Shown here: positions 8,911-18,050 of the stretch, in pieces
Position numbering within the stretch: position 1 is the stretch's first letter
Layout of the letters: each line of letters begins with the position of its first letter
DNA from: Aquimonas sp964586455
GTDB taxonomy: Bacteria; Pseudomonadota; Gammaproteobacteria; Xanthomonadales; Xanthomonadaceae
Assembly: GCA_964586455.1 (NCBI GenBank)
Contig: CAZPHV010000023.1
Coordinates: forward strand, 8,392 to 72,391
Reading direction: 5' to 3'
Length of the DNA stretch: 64,000 bases
Made by a program: the position numbers and the translations under genes
Notes under the pieces: model-generated
Seen by the model: only the letters and a program-made list of their open reading frames with translations
The model's database searches: none
What the model was told of the DNA's origin: nothing

Positions 8911-11237
8911 AGCGGCAGACGCGCGCCGAGCGCTTGCACGGCGTCCGGCCCGTGGTTGTCGATGTGTACGCGGTATTCCAGTCGTGAGGCCATGGTGTTT
9001 CGCGGCGATGCGCGCGCGGCGGAGAGCACCAGTTCGGCGCCCGCGCTGGCGGGCGTCACCGCATTGGAGGGCGCAGTCGCCGGGCCGGTGCGCGCGGTGT
9101 TGATGGCGGCCGCCGTGAAGCGATAGGCGGTCTGGTTCTGCAGGCCTTCGATGCGGCAGGGCGCGGCTGCGCAGACGCGGGTGTCGCCGGTGGGAAGAAT
9201 CTCGATCGCATAGCCCGTCAGCGCGCTGCCGCCAGTGTCTGCGGGCGGCGCGAAGCGCAGTTCAGCGGCGCCGTTGGAGGCCACCGCGCGCAGGCCGGTG
9301 GGGACACCGGGCACGCCCGCGGGAATCACGCTGTTCGAAAGCTCCGAGGCCGGCCCGCGGCCGGCGGCATTCACCGCGATCGCGCGGAAGGCGTAGCTGC
9401 TTCCGTTCTGCAGCGCATCGATCTGGCAGGGCGGGGCGCTGCATTCGAGCTCGCGGCCGCCCGGTTCGATCTGCACGACGTAGCCGGAGATCGCACTACT
9501 GCCCGATTCCGCGGGTGGGGTGAATGCAAGCATCGCCGCACCGTCGTCGGCTGTGGCAGTGCCGATCAGCGGTGCGGCCGGTGTGGCCAGGGTGCGGAAG
9601 CTCTGCTGGCTGCCGTAACGCGTGCCGACAGCGTTGCTGGCGTAAGCGCGCACGTAGTACAGGGCGCCGGGCTGCAGGCCGCTCACGGTCGTGGCGTAGG
9701 CACCGATGCCGCTGCCGAGTGCGACCTGGGGGTCGAGCACGGTGGGCGTGCGCACCGTGCTGTACACGAGCCCGCGCTCGCTGACGGCGGCGTCGCCCTC
9801 CGCGACCACGACACCGCCGAGTTGGGCGCTGGTCTGCGTGATGTTTCCGGGCGGCGCCGTGTCCACCTCGGGCGCACCGGCGGGCGCTGCGGAGCGCAGG
9901 CTCTCGCTCGCCGAGGTGGCGCAGTTGAAGTCGTCGCCCACGTTCACCGTGTACGTACCGACCCCGAGCAGCCCCGTGGTCGCGCCAGTCCCGCCTGCGG
10001 GCGACCAGTTGTAGAAGTAGGGCGGCGTGCCGCCGCTGACGTTGGCGATCAGACGGCCGTCGAAGGCCTGCGGGCTGCTGGTCTCGATGCTCAGGATGCT
10101 GTCGATCCGCAGCTGCGGCGGCTGCGTGAGCACGGTCGAGAGCGACAGGCTTTGTCCGATCGCATCGCTGACCTCCACGCTGTAGCTGCCGGCCGGGCGT
10201 CCGGAGATCTCCACGGCGGTGCTGCCGCCGGGCGACCACAGGTAGCTGTAGGGCGGCACGCCCCCACTGGCGTTCACCCGCAGGCGACCGTTGCTGCCGC
10301 CGAAGCAGGAGACCCCGTTCACTACCGTGATGGTGCCGAACAGCTCCGACGGCGTGCTGAAGCTGCGGGTCTCGCCGTAGACCGTCGCCGCCGGGCTGAT
10401 CGCGTAGGCGCGCAGGGCGTAGGTGCTGTTCGGCTCAAGGACTACGGTTTCGGCGAAGCTGCCGGGGCCGCTGCCCATGGCGACGCGCTCATCCTGCAGG
10501 GTCGGCGTCGACTGCGTGTGGCTGAACACCACGCCGCGCTCGCTGACCGCCGTGCTGCCCTCGCTGGTGACCGTGCCGCCCAGCACCGCGGAGCGTGCGC
10601 TGACCGAGTTCGGAATCGCCGTGCTGACCGCGGGCGGTGTCGGTTGGCTGATCACCACGCTGCCTTGCGTGCTGCAGCTGTTGAAGTCGGCCACCGACAC
10701 GCTGTAGGTGCCGGCGGCGAGACCGCTCAGGGTCGGGCCGATACCGAACGGCGACCAGAAATAGCTGTAGGGCGCTGTGCCGCCGCTGGCCGTGGCGGTC
10801 GCGCTGCCGTCACTGCCGCCAAAGGTGCTGACATCGGTGCCGACCACGCTCACCAGCAGCTGGGGCGGCTGCGTCACCGTCGCGACGAGGTCCAGGGTGG
10901 CGCCCACCGAATCCGTCACCCGCACGCTGTAGTCACCCGCGGTGAGACCCGTCGCCGTGGCCGCCGTGCCGCCCTGCGGGCTCCAGAAATAGCTGTAAGG
11001 CGGCGTGCCTCCAGTGACCGAGGCCGTGGCGGAGCCGCTGTTGCTGCCGAAACAGTTGGCCGGCGTGCTGCTGACGCTGCCGGACAGCGTCTGCGCCGCG
11101 GACAGCGTGAGCAAGCCCAGCCACATCAGCGCCGCCAGCAGAGCCTGCAGCGCTGGCAGGCGCCTCCGACTGCGCGCGCGGGGCGGAGGCGCGCCAACGT
11201 GATCCATGGATCGGGTGGAGGGTGGCAGGGGCGGCAT
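8625..11237 (-). CDS. Secreted SprB-repeat / fibronectin III surface protein with GFE tail
   Basis: 870 residues from the ATG at 11237, preceded by GGAG. The signal segment is LPALQALLAALMWLGLLTLSAAQ. The order is two SprB-type repeats (each with GGTPPYSYFWSP or similar and AGxYSVxVxD), an FN3-like module with AVSERGVVFS, two more SprB repeats, a second AVSERGLVYS module, two canonical FN3 domains (GYVVQIEPGG, GYAIEILPTG), a DUF11-like domain, and the end RGLLRSGFE. The first five modules are an internal duplication. SprB repeats are best known from Bacteroidetes gliding adhesins. Likely an exported adhesin or surface scaffold. Its 3' end is duplicated at 6525-6862. Confidence 0.75.
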   Translation of the reverse strand: MPPLPPSTRSMDHVGAPPPRARSRRRLPALQALLAALMWLGLLTLSAAQTLSGSVSSTPANCFGSNSGSATASVTGGTPPYSYFWSPQGGTAATATGLTAGDYSVRVTDSVGATLDLVATVTQPPQLLVSVVGTDVSTFGGSDGSATATASGGTAPYSYFWSPFGIGPTLSGLAAGTYSVSVADFNSCSTQGSVVISQPTPPAVSTAIPNSVSARSAVLGGTVTSEGSTAVSERGVVFSHTQSTPTLQDERVAMGSGPGSFAETVVLEPNSTYALRAYAISPAATVYGETRSFSTPSELFGTITVVNGVSCFGGSNGRLRVNASGGVPPYSYLWSPGGSTAVEISGRPAGSYSVEVSDAIGQSLSLSTVLTQPPQLRIDSILSIETSSPQAFDGRLIANVSGGTPPYFYNWSPAGGTGATTGLLGVGTYTVNVGDDFNCATSASESLRSAAPAGAPEVDTAPPGNITQTSAQLGGVVVAEGDAAVSERGLVYSTVRTPTVLDPQVALGSGIGAYATTVSGLQPGALYYVRAYASNAVGTRYGSQQSFRTLATPAAPLIGTATADDGAAMLAFTPPAESGSSAISGYVVQIEPGGRELECSAPPCQIDALQNGSSYAFRAIAVNAAGRGPASELSNSVIPAGVPGVPTGLRAVASNGAAELRFAPPADTGGSALTGYAIEILPTGDTRVCAAAPCRIEGLQNQTAYRFTAAAINTARTGPATAPSNAVTPASAGAELVLSAARASPRNTMASRLEYRVHIDNHGPDAVQALGARLPLLLGLDDVLWSCSGMTPDACTPDAGGQPVSTALALAAGESAVIALSGVPAPEALFIEFEARLDPPAGLLLNGGHPLRLRFIDAADERGLLRSGFE

Positions 11238-11541
11238 GTGGGGCTCCGAGGGCGCGGGCGAGCGCATGGGGCGCTTCACCGCGAAAAACCTGGCGCAGGA
11301 TAGCGGCGGCGTCCCTCACCGATCGAGTACCAGGGTCGCCGAGTAACGGGGCCGGGTTCAACTTGCATGAGCCAGGAAATGAACAAGACCCCTTTCGCTC
11401 ACGCAGATTCGGGAGCTCGCGGCGCGGAGGGGGGGCGGCGGTGGACGGACGCACGCCGCGGTCCCAGGCTGAGACGTCTGCGCCATACGCCGGGGGTATA
11501 TTCCTGCAGCGCCCCACCGCAGCCGAGGAGCCTGTCGACCC

Positions 11542-13011
11542 ATGCGCCATGCCAAACGCTTTGCCGCCTTCGGGCTGATCGCCTGCATTCCCCTTGCGGG
11601 CTTTGCGGCCGGCCCTGTCGATTCGAGCGCGGTGCGTCATGCCCCTGGCGAGTTCGCCAAGACGCAGCCGGCGGCCGTGGAGGTCTGGCGTGTGCCGTCA
11701 TCGTCTGTTAGCAAGGCCGCGCGCATCACCTACGCCGCGCCGCATCCGGAAGAAATCCAGGCTTTGCATCGGCGGAATGCCGACGGCGCGTTCAAGCGCG
11801 TGCAGATCGGCCTGGCGCGCGCGCTTGCGCCTGAGGGCCAGGCGCTGGCTGCCCAGTGGACGGAGGCGGGCGGTGGCGATCGCGTGGCTCAGGTGGAGGT
11901 GCGCTCGGAGGGCGCCGCTGCGCTGCGCGTGGGGCTCGATGTTGCGGGTTTGGATCCGGCGATCGAGCTGCGCTTTGGCGGCTCGCGCAGCCCGGAGCGG
12001 CCGCGGGCCAGCACCACGGTGGCCGAGGCGCAGCGCCTGCTCGGCGATGACGGCCTCTACTGGACACCCAGCACCGATGGTGAGGTGCAGCGCATCGAGG
12101 TGATCGTTCCCGCCGGGGCTGCGGCGCCGGCTTCGCTCTCGCTCCTGCGCTTGAGCCACGAGATCGTGGACAGCCGGACGCCGTATCGCCTGCCGCAGAA
12201 AATGGGCGAGTCCGGCGCCTGCAACGTCGACGTGGTCTGTCGCCTGAACGAGCTGGGCCCCAACTTCGCCAACGCGCGCCATGCCGTCGCGCACATGCGC
12301 TTCGTGGTCGGCAGCAGCACCTTCATCTGCACGGGAACCCTGGTGGCAGACAACGATCCGGCCACCCAGGTGGCGCTGTTCCACAGCGCCAATCACTGCT
12401 TCTCTTCCAACACGAGCCTGCCCCCTGTTGCCTCGCAGATCCAGGCCGTCGCCAACACGCTCAACACGTTCTGGAACTACGAAGCCACCACCTGCAACGG
12501 CAACGTGTCGGCGATGCAGACCCAACTCGCAGGCGGCGCCACCTACCTCGGCTCGGACCACCGCACCGACGGCATGCTGCTGCGCTTGAACCAGTCGGCG
12601 CCCGCCATCGCCTTCTTCGCCGGCTGGAACGCGCAGCCCCTGTCCAGCAACAGCGCCGTCACGGCCATTCACCATCCCTCGGGCGACGCCCGCATGGTCT
12701 CGACCGGCCAGAAGCTTTCGGAAGATGCGGACAACCATGAGGTGGGCTGGCTGAGTGGAACCACGGAGGGTGGCAGCAGCGGCTCCGGCCTGTTCACCAT
12801 CGCGGCCAGCGGTGCCTACGAACTGCGCGGCGGCCTGTACGGCGGCGCCGCCAGCTGCGCGAACACCGGCAACCTGGGCAATGCCGGCAATCGCGATTAC
12901 TACTCGCGCCTCGATAAGGACTTCGCCTGGATGGCCCCTTGGCTCGCGCCCCGCCCGGACCTGTTCGCAAACGGCTTCGAGGCCGCGGCCGCGGCCGGCG
13001 CTTCCCCCTGA
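11542..13011 (+). CDS. Secreted trypsin-like serine protease (lysyl-endopeptidase-like)
   Basis: 489 residues. Signal peptide MRHAKRFAAFGLIACIPLAGFA, then a ~190-residue propeptide-like region, then a chymotrypsin-fold domain. The triad is readable: H285 in SANHCF, D343 in HRTDGMLL, and S413 in GGSSGSGLF, which corresponds to the GDSGG motif. Paired cysteines (ESGACNVDVVC, FICTG, SANHC) fit the Achromobacter lysyl-endopeptidase type. The C-terminus DLFANGFE followed by a short Ala-rich end repeats the GFE tail of other exported proteins in this window. GAGGAG lies 10 bases ahead of the ATG. Likely an extracellular or surface protease used for nutrition or predation (inference). Confidence 0.85.
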   Translation: MRHAKRFAAFGLIACIPLAGFAAGPVDSSAVRHAPGEFAKTQPAAVEVWRVPSSSVSKAARITYAAPHPEEIQALHRRNADGAFKRVQIGLARALAPEGQALAAQWTEAGGGDRVAQVEVRSEGAAALRVGLDVAGLDPAIELRFGGSRSPERPRASTTVAEAQRLLGDDGLYWTPSTDGEVQRIEVIVPAGAAAPASLSLLRLSHEIVDSRTPYRLPQKMGESGACNVDVVCRLNELGPNFANARHAVAHMRFVVGSSTFICTGTLVADNDPATQVALFHSANHCFSSNTSLPPVASQIQAVANTLNTFWNYEATTCNGNVSAMQTQLAGGATYLGSDHRTDGMLLRLNQSAPAIAFFAGWNAQPLSSNSAVTAIHHPSGDARMVSTGQKLSEDADNHEVGWLSGTTEGGSSGSGLFTIAASGAYELRGGLYGGAASCANTGNLGNAGNRDYYSRLDKDFAWMAPWLAPRPDLFANGFEAAAAAGASP

Positions 13012-13434
13012 GTTTATGCGGCCCCTCTCCGGGGGTGAGAATCAGAAGGGGCGGACATCACCATCGCGCTGCCGTTTGCGATAGGCCGGTTCCGCCGCTC
13101 GGCTGCTGTGCGCTTGGGCCACGCAGTGCGGTAGGAGGATCACGATCGAGCACACCGCGATGCCGGAAGACGAGTCCCTCCGGCGCGTGGTGGGCGAAGA
13201 AGTGCTCATCGACCTGCCGGATGCCGTTCTCAAGTTCCCCAGGATGATGCTTCCGGTGTCCGAGGCGCTGCCGGTGAACGAGCTGCGTTGGTGGCGGCAA
13301 GTCTATGCTCACCTCAATGGGGGGAGGCCGGATCAGGGGAGAGCTTACCCATGCGTGCCATGCCCCAAGCATGTGCTTGGCGATGGTTTTTCGAGCATGC
13401 TTAATCGTTACAACACGGAACAGGACTGAGCTTT
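13012..13434. other. Intergenic region with no supported gene
   Basis: Short open frames exist on both strands, but none has a convincing start, ribosome site or recognisable product. The plus frame from 13160 (MPEDESLRRVVGEEVLIDL) reads like a possible protein fragment of 89 residues, but I could not place it. Confidence 0.4.
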
Positions 13435-13905
13435 ATGCCAAGAATCCCCTTCAAGCTGACTCAGAAGATTTCTTCCATCGGGTTTCTCATGGTCGCTGCC
13501 GTCGCGCTGCCGGGATGTTCGGCGTATGAGACGTATCGCTCAGTGCCGGTCGTGGAGCGGGAGTTCTTCGTTCCAGCCGCCGACGTCATGGATCGAGTCG
13601 AGCGCGCGGCCAGGGCCTGCTGGAACGAGAAGCGCGCCCTGGCTGTCGACACGATCGAGATCCGGAGATACGACATCGGCGTGGGCGGCACCTCCCTTCA
13701 GATTGCACCCAAGGTGGCCAAGCCGGGATTCGCGAGCGCATTCCTCACGGTGCGCGTGGTGTCGTCGACAGCCAGCCTGAGCTTCGTGACGATCGAGGAA
13801 GCGCAGACCGTCTACCCGGACAGCTTTCGCGGGTTCGCACCCACGGTTGAAGGATGGATCGAAGGGCGTCTCGAGTGCGGAGGGCGGGTGCCTGGCAGAA
13901 CCTGA
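13435..13905 (+). CDS. Small lipoprotein
   Basis: 156 residues with a lipoprotein signal ending VAAVALPGCSAY (lipobox L-P-G-C). The mature part has a pattern VMDRVERAARACWN near the start, a long beta-rich middle, and a C-terminal helix WIEGRLECGG. The lipoprotein at 14987 has the same plan (a helix with ARRCY, beta-rich middle, WIKESYEKC end), so the two may be distant relatives in which a Cys pair joins the first and last helices. Function unknown. Confidence 0.65.
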   Translation: MPRIPFKLTQKISSIGFLMVAAVALPGCSAYETYRSVPVVEREFFVPAADVMDRVERAARACWNEKRALAVDTIEIRRYDIGVGGTSLQIAPKVAKPGFASAFLTVRVVSSTASLSFVTIEEAQTVYPDSFRGFAPTVEGWIEGRLECGGRVPGRT

Positions 13906-14052
13906 GGGAAACCGCCTACGCGTCGGCGGTATCGTGCCGGTTGACGAATCCGGCAGTGAGTTTCAGATCAGTGGCTCACCGGGGGGCGTGGGTTCGATGT
14001 CGTGTCGCGTTGGTGGGTGCTGGCGCGGGACAGCGCGACTTTCGCGGCGGTC

Positions 14053-14076
14053 GGTGCGCGACACGCGCACCCTACG
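14053..14076. repeat. GTGCGC palindromic repeat, inverted copy
   Basis: GGTGCGCGACACGCGCACC followed by CTACG: a short hairpin-forming unit of the dispersed family TAGGGTGCGC-n-GCGCACC, here reversed relative to the copies at 14281-14365 and 59349-59430. Confidence 0.7.
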
Positions 14077-14280
14077 AGGCCAGGCGGTGCCTCGGGTTTG
14101 GGCGGCGGGCTGATCGTCGCCGAAGGGCGCTCCGCCGACGCATCGAGTGTCGCGGCGCATACGCTTCGCCGTCAGCGCCAAGATGCGCGAAGCACGGCGC
14201 GCCGTCGTCGATCATCTGGCAGGCCGCAGCGCGCGCGGCGCGCATGAATGCCTGCGATGCGCACCCGCTGTGGATGGAAC

Positions 14281-14365
14281 CCGGTAGGGCGCGCCGCGAC
14301 GTAACCCATCGGGTACGGTGCGCCTTCGGCGTATCCCATCCGGTAGGGTGCGCCTGCGGCGCACC
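14281..14365. repeat. Three GTGCGC-type palindromic repeats in a row
   Basis: Copies at about 14281-14304, 14310-14336 and 14340-14365, each with GGTA(G/C)GG(T/C)GCGCC and, in the best one, a matching GGCGCACC arm. They lie ~80 bases upstream of the lipoprotein gene at 14444. REP-like units of this sort are common between genes in proteobacteria. The 540-base gap 13906-14443 holds no gene I can support. Confidence 0.65.
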
Positions 14366-14443
14366 AAGGCACTCGCGGCGCATTCCGTGGTGCCGCGCTC
14401 GCCCATACCCGACCGAGATGAACCCTTCTTCTGGAGTGTCTGG

Positions 14444-14884
14444 ATGAATCGCATGACTTCTTGCGGCAGGTCCTCGCTGATCGCCGTGGCCCTCGTTCTG
14501 TCGAGCGCCGCGTGCACAGGTAGCGAGCACGAGTCGGCCAACGCCCCTGCAAGCGCTCCCCGCGGCGAATACCACGGCGAGATCTGGTCCGACGGCATGT
14601 ACCCATCCGTCACCGAGTTCTACGGTGAAACCCGCGACGGCCGCGATGGCGTCTATCGGTTCGAGTACGGCGACGACGTGGAAGAAGGCGTGCTGTTGAA
14701 CTGCAAACCCCTCAAGGCTCAGGAATTCCGCTGCGGCTGGAAGGATCGCTGGGGCTCAGGCCAGCTCGACCTGAAGTTCACTTCCGACTTCAATGCCTTC
14801 ACCGGCGTCTGGAGCGATGAGAGCAACCCGCCGTCGCTGGGTTTGCGCTGGCATGGAGCTCGCCAGCCGCAGCCAGGAGAGTAG
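14444..14884 (+). CDS. Small lipoprotein
   Basis: 146 residues starting at the ATG at 14444 (MNRMTSCGRSSLIAVALVL). The longer frame runs back into the palindromic repeats and is not credible. Lipobox LSSAACTG. The mature part is a small beta-rich domain with regularly spaced charged strands (EFYGETRDGRDGVYRFEYG, then GCGWKD-type turns) that could be a lipocalin- or MORN-like barrel. Not recognised, function unknown. Confidence 0.6.
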   Translation: MNRMTSCGRSSLIAVALVLSSAACTGSEHESANAPASAPRGEYHGEIWSDGMYPSVTEFYGETRDGRDGVYRFEYGDDVEEGVLLNCKPLKAQEFRCGWKDRWGSGQLDLKFTSDFNAFTGVWSDESNPPSLGLRWHGARQPQPGE

Positions 14885-14986
14885 AGCCCCGTCGGGTGCC
14901 TACCGCAGGGGGCCGCGCCGTGATTCCCCCGCATCAACCCCCAACCCACCTTTGCGCCTTGCCGCGCAAGCATTCCCCTTCGAGAG

Positions 14987-15421
14987 GTGCCTGTGAGCTA
15001 CCGAATCCTGTTGCCGATGACCCTGGCCTTCGCCCTGGCGGGTTGCATGGGCGGCACCGCCGCGCTGCGCGAGAAGCCTGCTGGCGTCTACACATTTGAA
15101 GTCGAGGGCGCGCTGGCCGACGTGGCCAACGCGATCCACACGCAGGCGCGTCGCTGCTACAGCGGCGGGACCTACATGCCCAGCGGCGTGCAGACCTCGC
15201 AGACGCAGGCCAGCCTGCAGTTGGACGAGGCCAGCGGCCGCGCGCAGATCGACGTGACCCTGCACGGCGCACTGGGCCCACAGACATGGCTGCTGATGGA
15301 TCTGCGGCAGATCGAGTCGGCGCGGACCGGCGTCGAAGTGCTGTACTCCCGCAGCGGCTACGAGCGCCGCGCGAAGGCGGTGGAGCGCTGGATCAAGGAG
15401 AGCTACGAAAAGTGCAGGTGA
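14987..15421 (+). CDS. Small lipoprotein
   Basis: 144 residues with a GTG start at 14987 (a second GTG at 14993 is possible). The signal ends LAFALAGCMGG, a clear lipobox. It has an early helix with QARRCYSGG, a central region of short strands, and a C-terminal amphipathic helix AVERWIKESYEKCR. It resembles in plan the lipoprotein at 13435. No known family. Confidence 0.65.
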   Translation: MPVSYRILLPMTLAFALAGCMGGTAALREKPAGVYTFEVEGALADVANAIHTQARRCYSGGTYMPSGVQTSQTQASLQLDEASGRAQIDVTLHGALGPQTWLLMDLRQIESARTGVEVLYSRSGYERRAKAVERWIKESYEKCR

Positions 15422-15484
15422 GTCATGGCCGCGTGTTTGGCCGACTGCGTGCGGTCCTGCCCATGACGACATGAGTAGGCGCCG

Positions 15485-15964
15485 ATGATCGAAACCACGG
15501 CTCAACTTTCGCGCAGCCCCGAGTCGCTGCGCGCGCGGATCAACGCCATCGCCAGGCCGCGTCGCGGTGGTCTGCACTCACCACACAATGCGCTCAAGCA
15601 TCACGAGGATGATCCCCAAAAGCCGTACTGGGGACATTGGCAAGAGTCGCGATTCAGCCTGCGCCCGCAGCAACGATTGCGTTGGACGAATCTGCACCTG
15701 TGGTTGACGCAGTTCGATGGCGAGGTGCGCCTTTCGGCTACGCGAAGCGAGTTGTGGATCCGAGCCGGTTTTGGCACCTACGCCACGACGATCTACCTCA
15801 TCCTGCTGAGCTTGCTGCTATTCACAGCGATCGCCTGGATGCTGCACGACCCGCTCGCGGCCTGTATTCCATTGGGGCTTGCTGCCGCGCTCGTGTATGG
15901 GTTGCGAGCGCAGCTGCGTTGTGGTCTGGCCAAGCTCAATGCTGAGCTTGATCAAGATGCATGA
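15485..15964 (+). CDS. Small membrane protein with two TM segments
   Basis: 159 residues: a soluble N-terminal ~95 residues (with PYWGHWQESRF and WTNLHLWLTQ), then two adjacent hydrophobic helices (TIYLILLSLLLFTAIAWML and ACIPLGLAAALVYGL) and a short charged tail. Unrecognised. The next gene in the same direction is also a membrane protein. Confidence 0.5.
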   Translation: MIETTAQLSRSPESLRARINAIARPRRGGLHSPHNALKHHEDDPQKPYWGHWQESRFSLRPQQRLRWTNLHLWLTQFDGEVRLSATRSELWIRAGFGTYATTIYLILLSLLLFTAIAWMLHDPLAACIPLGLAAALVYGLRAQLRCGLAKLNAELDQDA

Positions 15965-15994
15965 GACCGGCGGTGGCGACTCTCGAATGAGCCG

Positions 15995-16492
15995 GTGGCA
16001 TCCTTCGCCACGGCGGGCATCCTCGTGCTCGATAGGCAGCGCGCCCGCGTGACGCTCTACTTGCGATCAATGCTCGCGGCCTACGGCTGGATCTGCGGCC
16101 TCTTTCTCGGCATTCCGGCGCTGTTGATGTCGATCGCAGTCCCGCAGGCGGTGATCGGAATCCTCATTACATCCATCAGCTTTGTGGTGCCCTGCCTGCT
16201 CACTGGCGCGTTGCTGTGTGAGTGGGCTGGGCGTGAGCTTTCCACCAGCAAGCGTCGTGCCTTCGTGATGGCTGGGCTCAGCCTGGTGGTGGCGGTGCTG
16301 GCCGTGCCCATGCTCGCTGCCCTGATCGCCCCGCCAACTGCGGGCTGGTCGAGCGGAGTGTTCGAGATCGGCTTCGCGTACGTGCTGATGATGCTGTTCT
16401 TCGGTGCGGGGCCGGCAGCGCTCGCCGCTGTGTTGTTCATCGGTGGTGTGGAGCGCGCGACCGGCAACATCGTGGGCGACCCGTCCACGTAG
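15995..16492 (+). CDS. Four-TM membrane protein (intact paralogue of 33200-33640)
   Basis: 165 residues if the GTG at 15995 is used; an ATG at 16069 (MLAAYGWICGLFLG) is an alternative start right at the first helix. Four hydrophobic segments are visible, ending with AAVLFIGGVERATGN. A frameshifted sequence near 33.2-33.6 kb follows the same pattern (VVGLFMRVPSLVLLL, ALLCDGTGRKS, ILAALSFDRGVERAS), so this is a small repeated family of this genome. Function unknown. Confidence 0.55.
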   Translation: MASFATAGILVLDRQRARVTLYLRSMLAAYGWICGLFLGIPALLMSIAVPQAVIGILITSISFVVPCLLTGALLCEWAGRELSTSKRRAFVMAGLSLVVAVLAVPMLAALIAPPTAGWSSGVFEIGFAYVLMMLFFGAGPAALAAVLFIGGVERATGNIVGDPST

Positions 16493-16709
16493 GTGGCTGC
16501 GGCAACGCCTGCAACTCATTCGGAGGGCTGCTGCGCCTCGGTCTGAGCCTGAGCCCGTCCGAGCACTGCTTGAAGTGCGTAGGCTGCTTGAAGCGGCGGA
16601 GCCCCGATTAAAATGCGCTCCAAGTGCCGCCGGGATCCTTCAACCCGCGCGCCCTCGCCAGGGCAGATTGGCTCTCATCTTCCGTCGATGCGTTTGGGAA
16701 ACTCTCTGC

Positions 16710-17771
16710 ATGTCCGACTTCTTTTCCGGAAGGGTACTTACCGCGGCTACACCCGAAGCTCGCGTGCAAGCATTCATTGCCGACTTCGCCAGACTGCATG
16801 CCGCTTCGGCGGAGGTCCGTCATGACGGAGACTTCGACGCATGGCGCGCAAGGATCTCCCGCCTCGACGCGGCACATTTCGTCGCGCAAGCGCGCAGCGG
16901 CCTGGACGCAGTGATGGGCGACAACCCTTGTCACGACACGGGTACCGGAGTGTTGGTACGTCGCGAGCGCAACGGTCGTGAGGCAGCTATCGAGACGCAT
17001 GTTGCCGAGGCATACCTTGAGCACTACTTCGTGTACGACTTGCGTGAAGTCGAAGGTGATTGGCGCATCGTGCGGTTGCGCACCTACCTGGACTCGGCCG
17101 AAGCGCCCTTCATGACGGCGCACGAACACTCGAGACTCACGCGCCACTGCAACCGCGCGCTGCGCGGGTTGCCCAGGTGCGAAGCTGCGTTGGATGGAGC
17201 GACACTCTTCGCTGAAGGTCGCATCGCCGAACTCAATGGCAGAAGAAGTCCGGTAGAAGTACGGAACGTTGGCACTCTAAATGTCAGCAGCGGAATTCTG
17301 ATTGTCGGCGATCTGGGCTACGGCTCCTCGATGCTGGCGCCGCTCGACCGGCGCATTGCGCCAGGTTTGTACCCAGTTGAGATCTCGTTGGCCTTCGAGC
17401 GTGTGGCCGCTTTGCGCATGAAGGTTTCTGAGCAGGCCGTCGTCAGCTGGCACCCCGCGGACGCGGGCGAGGAAGGACATGTGGTGGTTGTCGATGCCGG
17501 CAACGTCTTCATCAGTGACGTGGAAGCCCTGTTGCAGGTCACCTGTCGTCGCAAGGAGCAGCAGTTCGAAAGGCTCGCTACGGCGAACGATCCGGCTGCA
17601 GCGCTGATGCTCCACATGACTCACCCGGATGACGTGGTCATCTCCATGTCGGGTTTTGGCGACGGTGCGTATCCGGTCTACTGGGGCGTTGACGCCACCG
17701 GTGAGCCGGCGGTACTGCTGGTCGACATGCTCGTCCTCACGGAACTCGATGACGGCGACCCTGAAGTTTAG
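16710..17771 (+). CDS. NTF2-like / DUF4241 protein, cytoplasmic-type paralogue
   Basis: 353 residues from the ATG at 16710. It aligns over its whole length with the protein at 1347-2456: TPEARVQAFIADFARLHAA at the start, YDLREVEGDWRIVRLRTYL, then the DUF4241-like half with GTLNVSSGILIVGDLGYGS, GNVFISDVEALLQVT and GFGDGAYPVYWGVDATGEP. The difference is the N-terminus: MSDFFSGRVLTAA replaces the signal peptide, so this copy should stay in the cytoplasm unless a further upstream start is used. Possible immunity protein by family, but no toxin is visible nearby. Confidence 0.65.
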   Translation: MSDFFSGRVLTAATPEARVQAFIADFARLHAASAEVRHDGDFDAWRARISRLDAAHFVAQARSGLDAVMGDNPCHDTGTGVLVRRERNGREAAIETHVAEAYLEHYFVYDLREVEGDWRIVRLRTYLDSAEAPFMTAHEHSRLTRHCNRALRGLPRCEAALDGATLFAEGRIAELNGRRSPVEVRNVGTLNVSSGILIVGDLGYGSSMLAPLDRRIAPGLYPVEISLAFERVAALRMKVSEQAVVSWHPADAGEEGHVVVVDAGNVFISDVEALLQVTCRRKEQQFERLATANDPAAALMLHMTHPDDVVISMSGFGDGAYPVYWGVDATGEPAVLLVDMLVLTELDDGDPEV

Positions 17772-18050
17772 CGGTGGCGCCCTGAGCATCTACGAGCCTC
17801 AGGCGTACATTGATGCTTCGAGTCGGGGCGTGTCTGTGCGGATTCCGCGCCGAATGCCGCGACTACGGGCCCGACCTCGAAGCATCGAGCGCACGGGCGA
17901 TGTGCGGTCGCGCCATGCTGCCAGGCACAACGCTCGCCTGCGAGCACAGTGGAGCTCCAAGTACGAGTCCACCGCGGCCTACGACGGCATCATCCTCTGG
18001 CGCTACAGCCCGGACCTCGCGTGGGCGACGGGCAACCGAGAGCAACGTTG

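Noticed and set aside
9822..11303. 493-codon plus-strand ORF over the SprB/FN3 gene
   Set aside because: Shadow with Ala/Gly/Arg/His repeats; the minus frame has signal peptide and domains.
13160..13429. 89-residue ORF as a gene
   Set aside because: Plausible composition but no ribosome site and no family; kept as unsupported.
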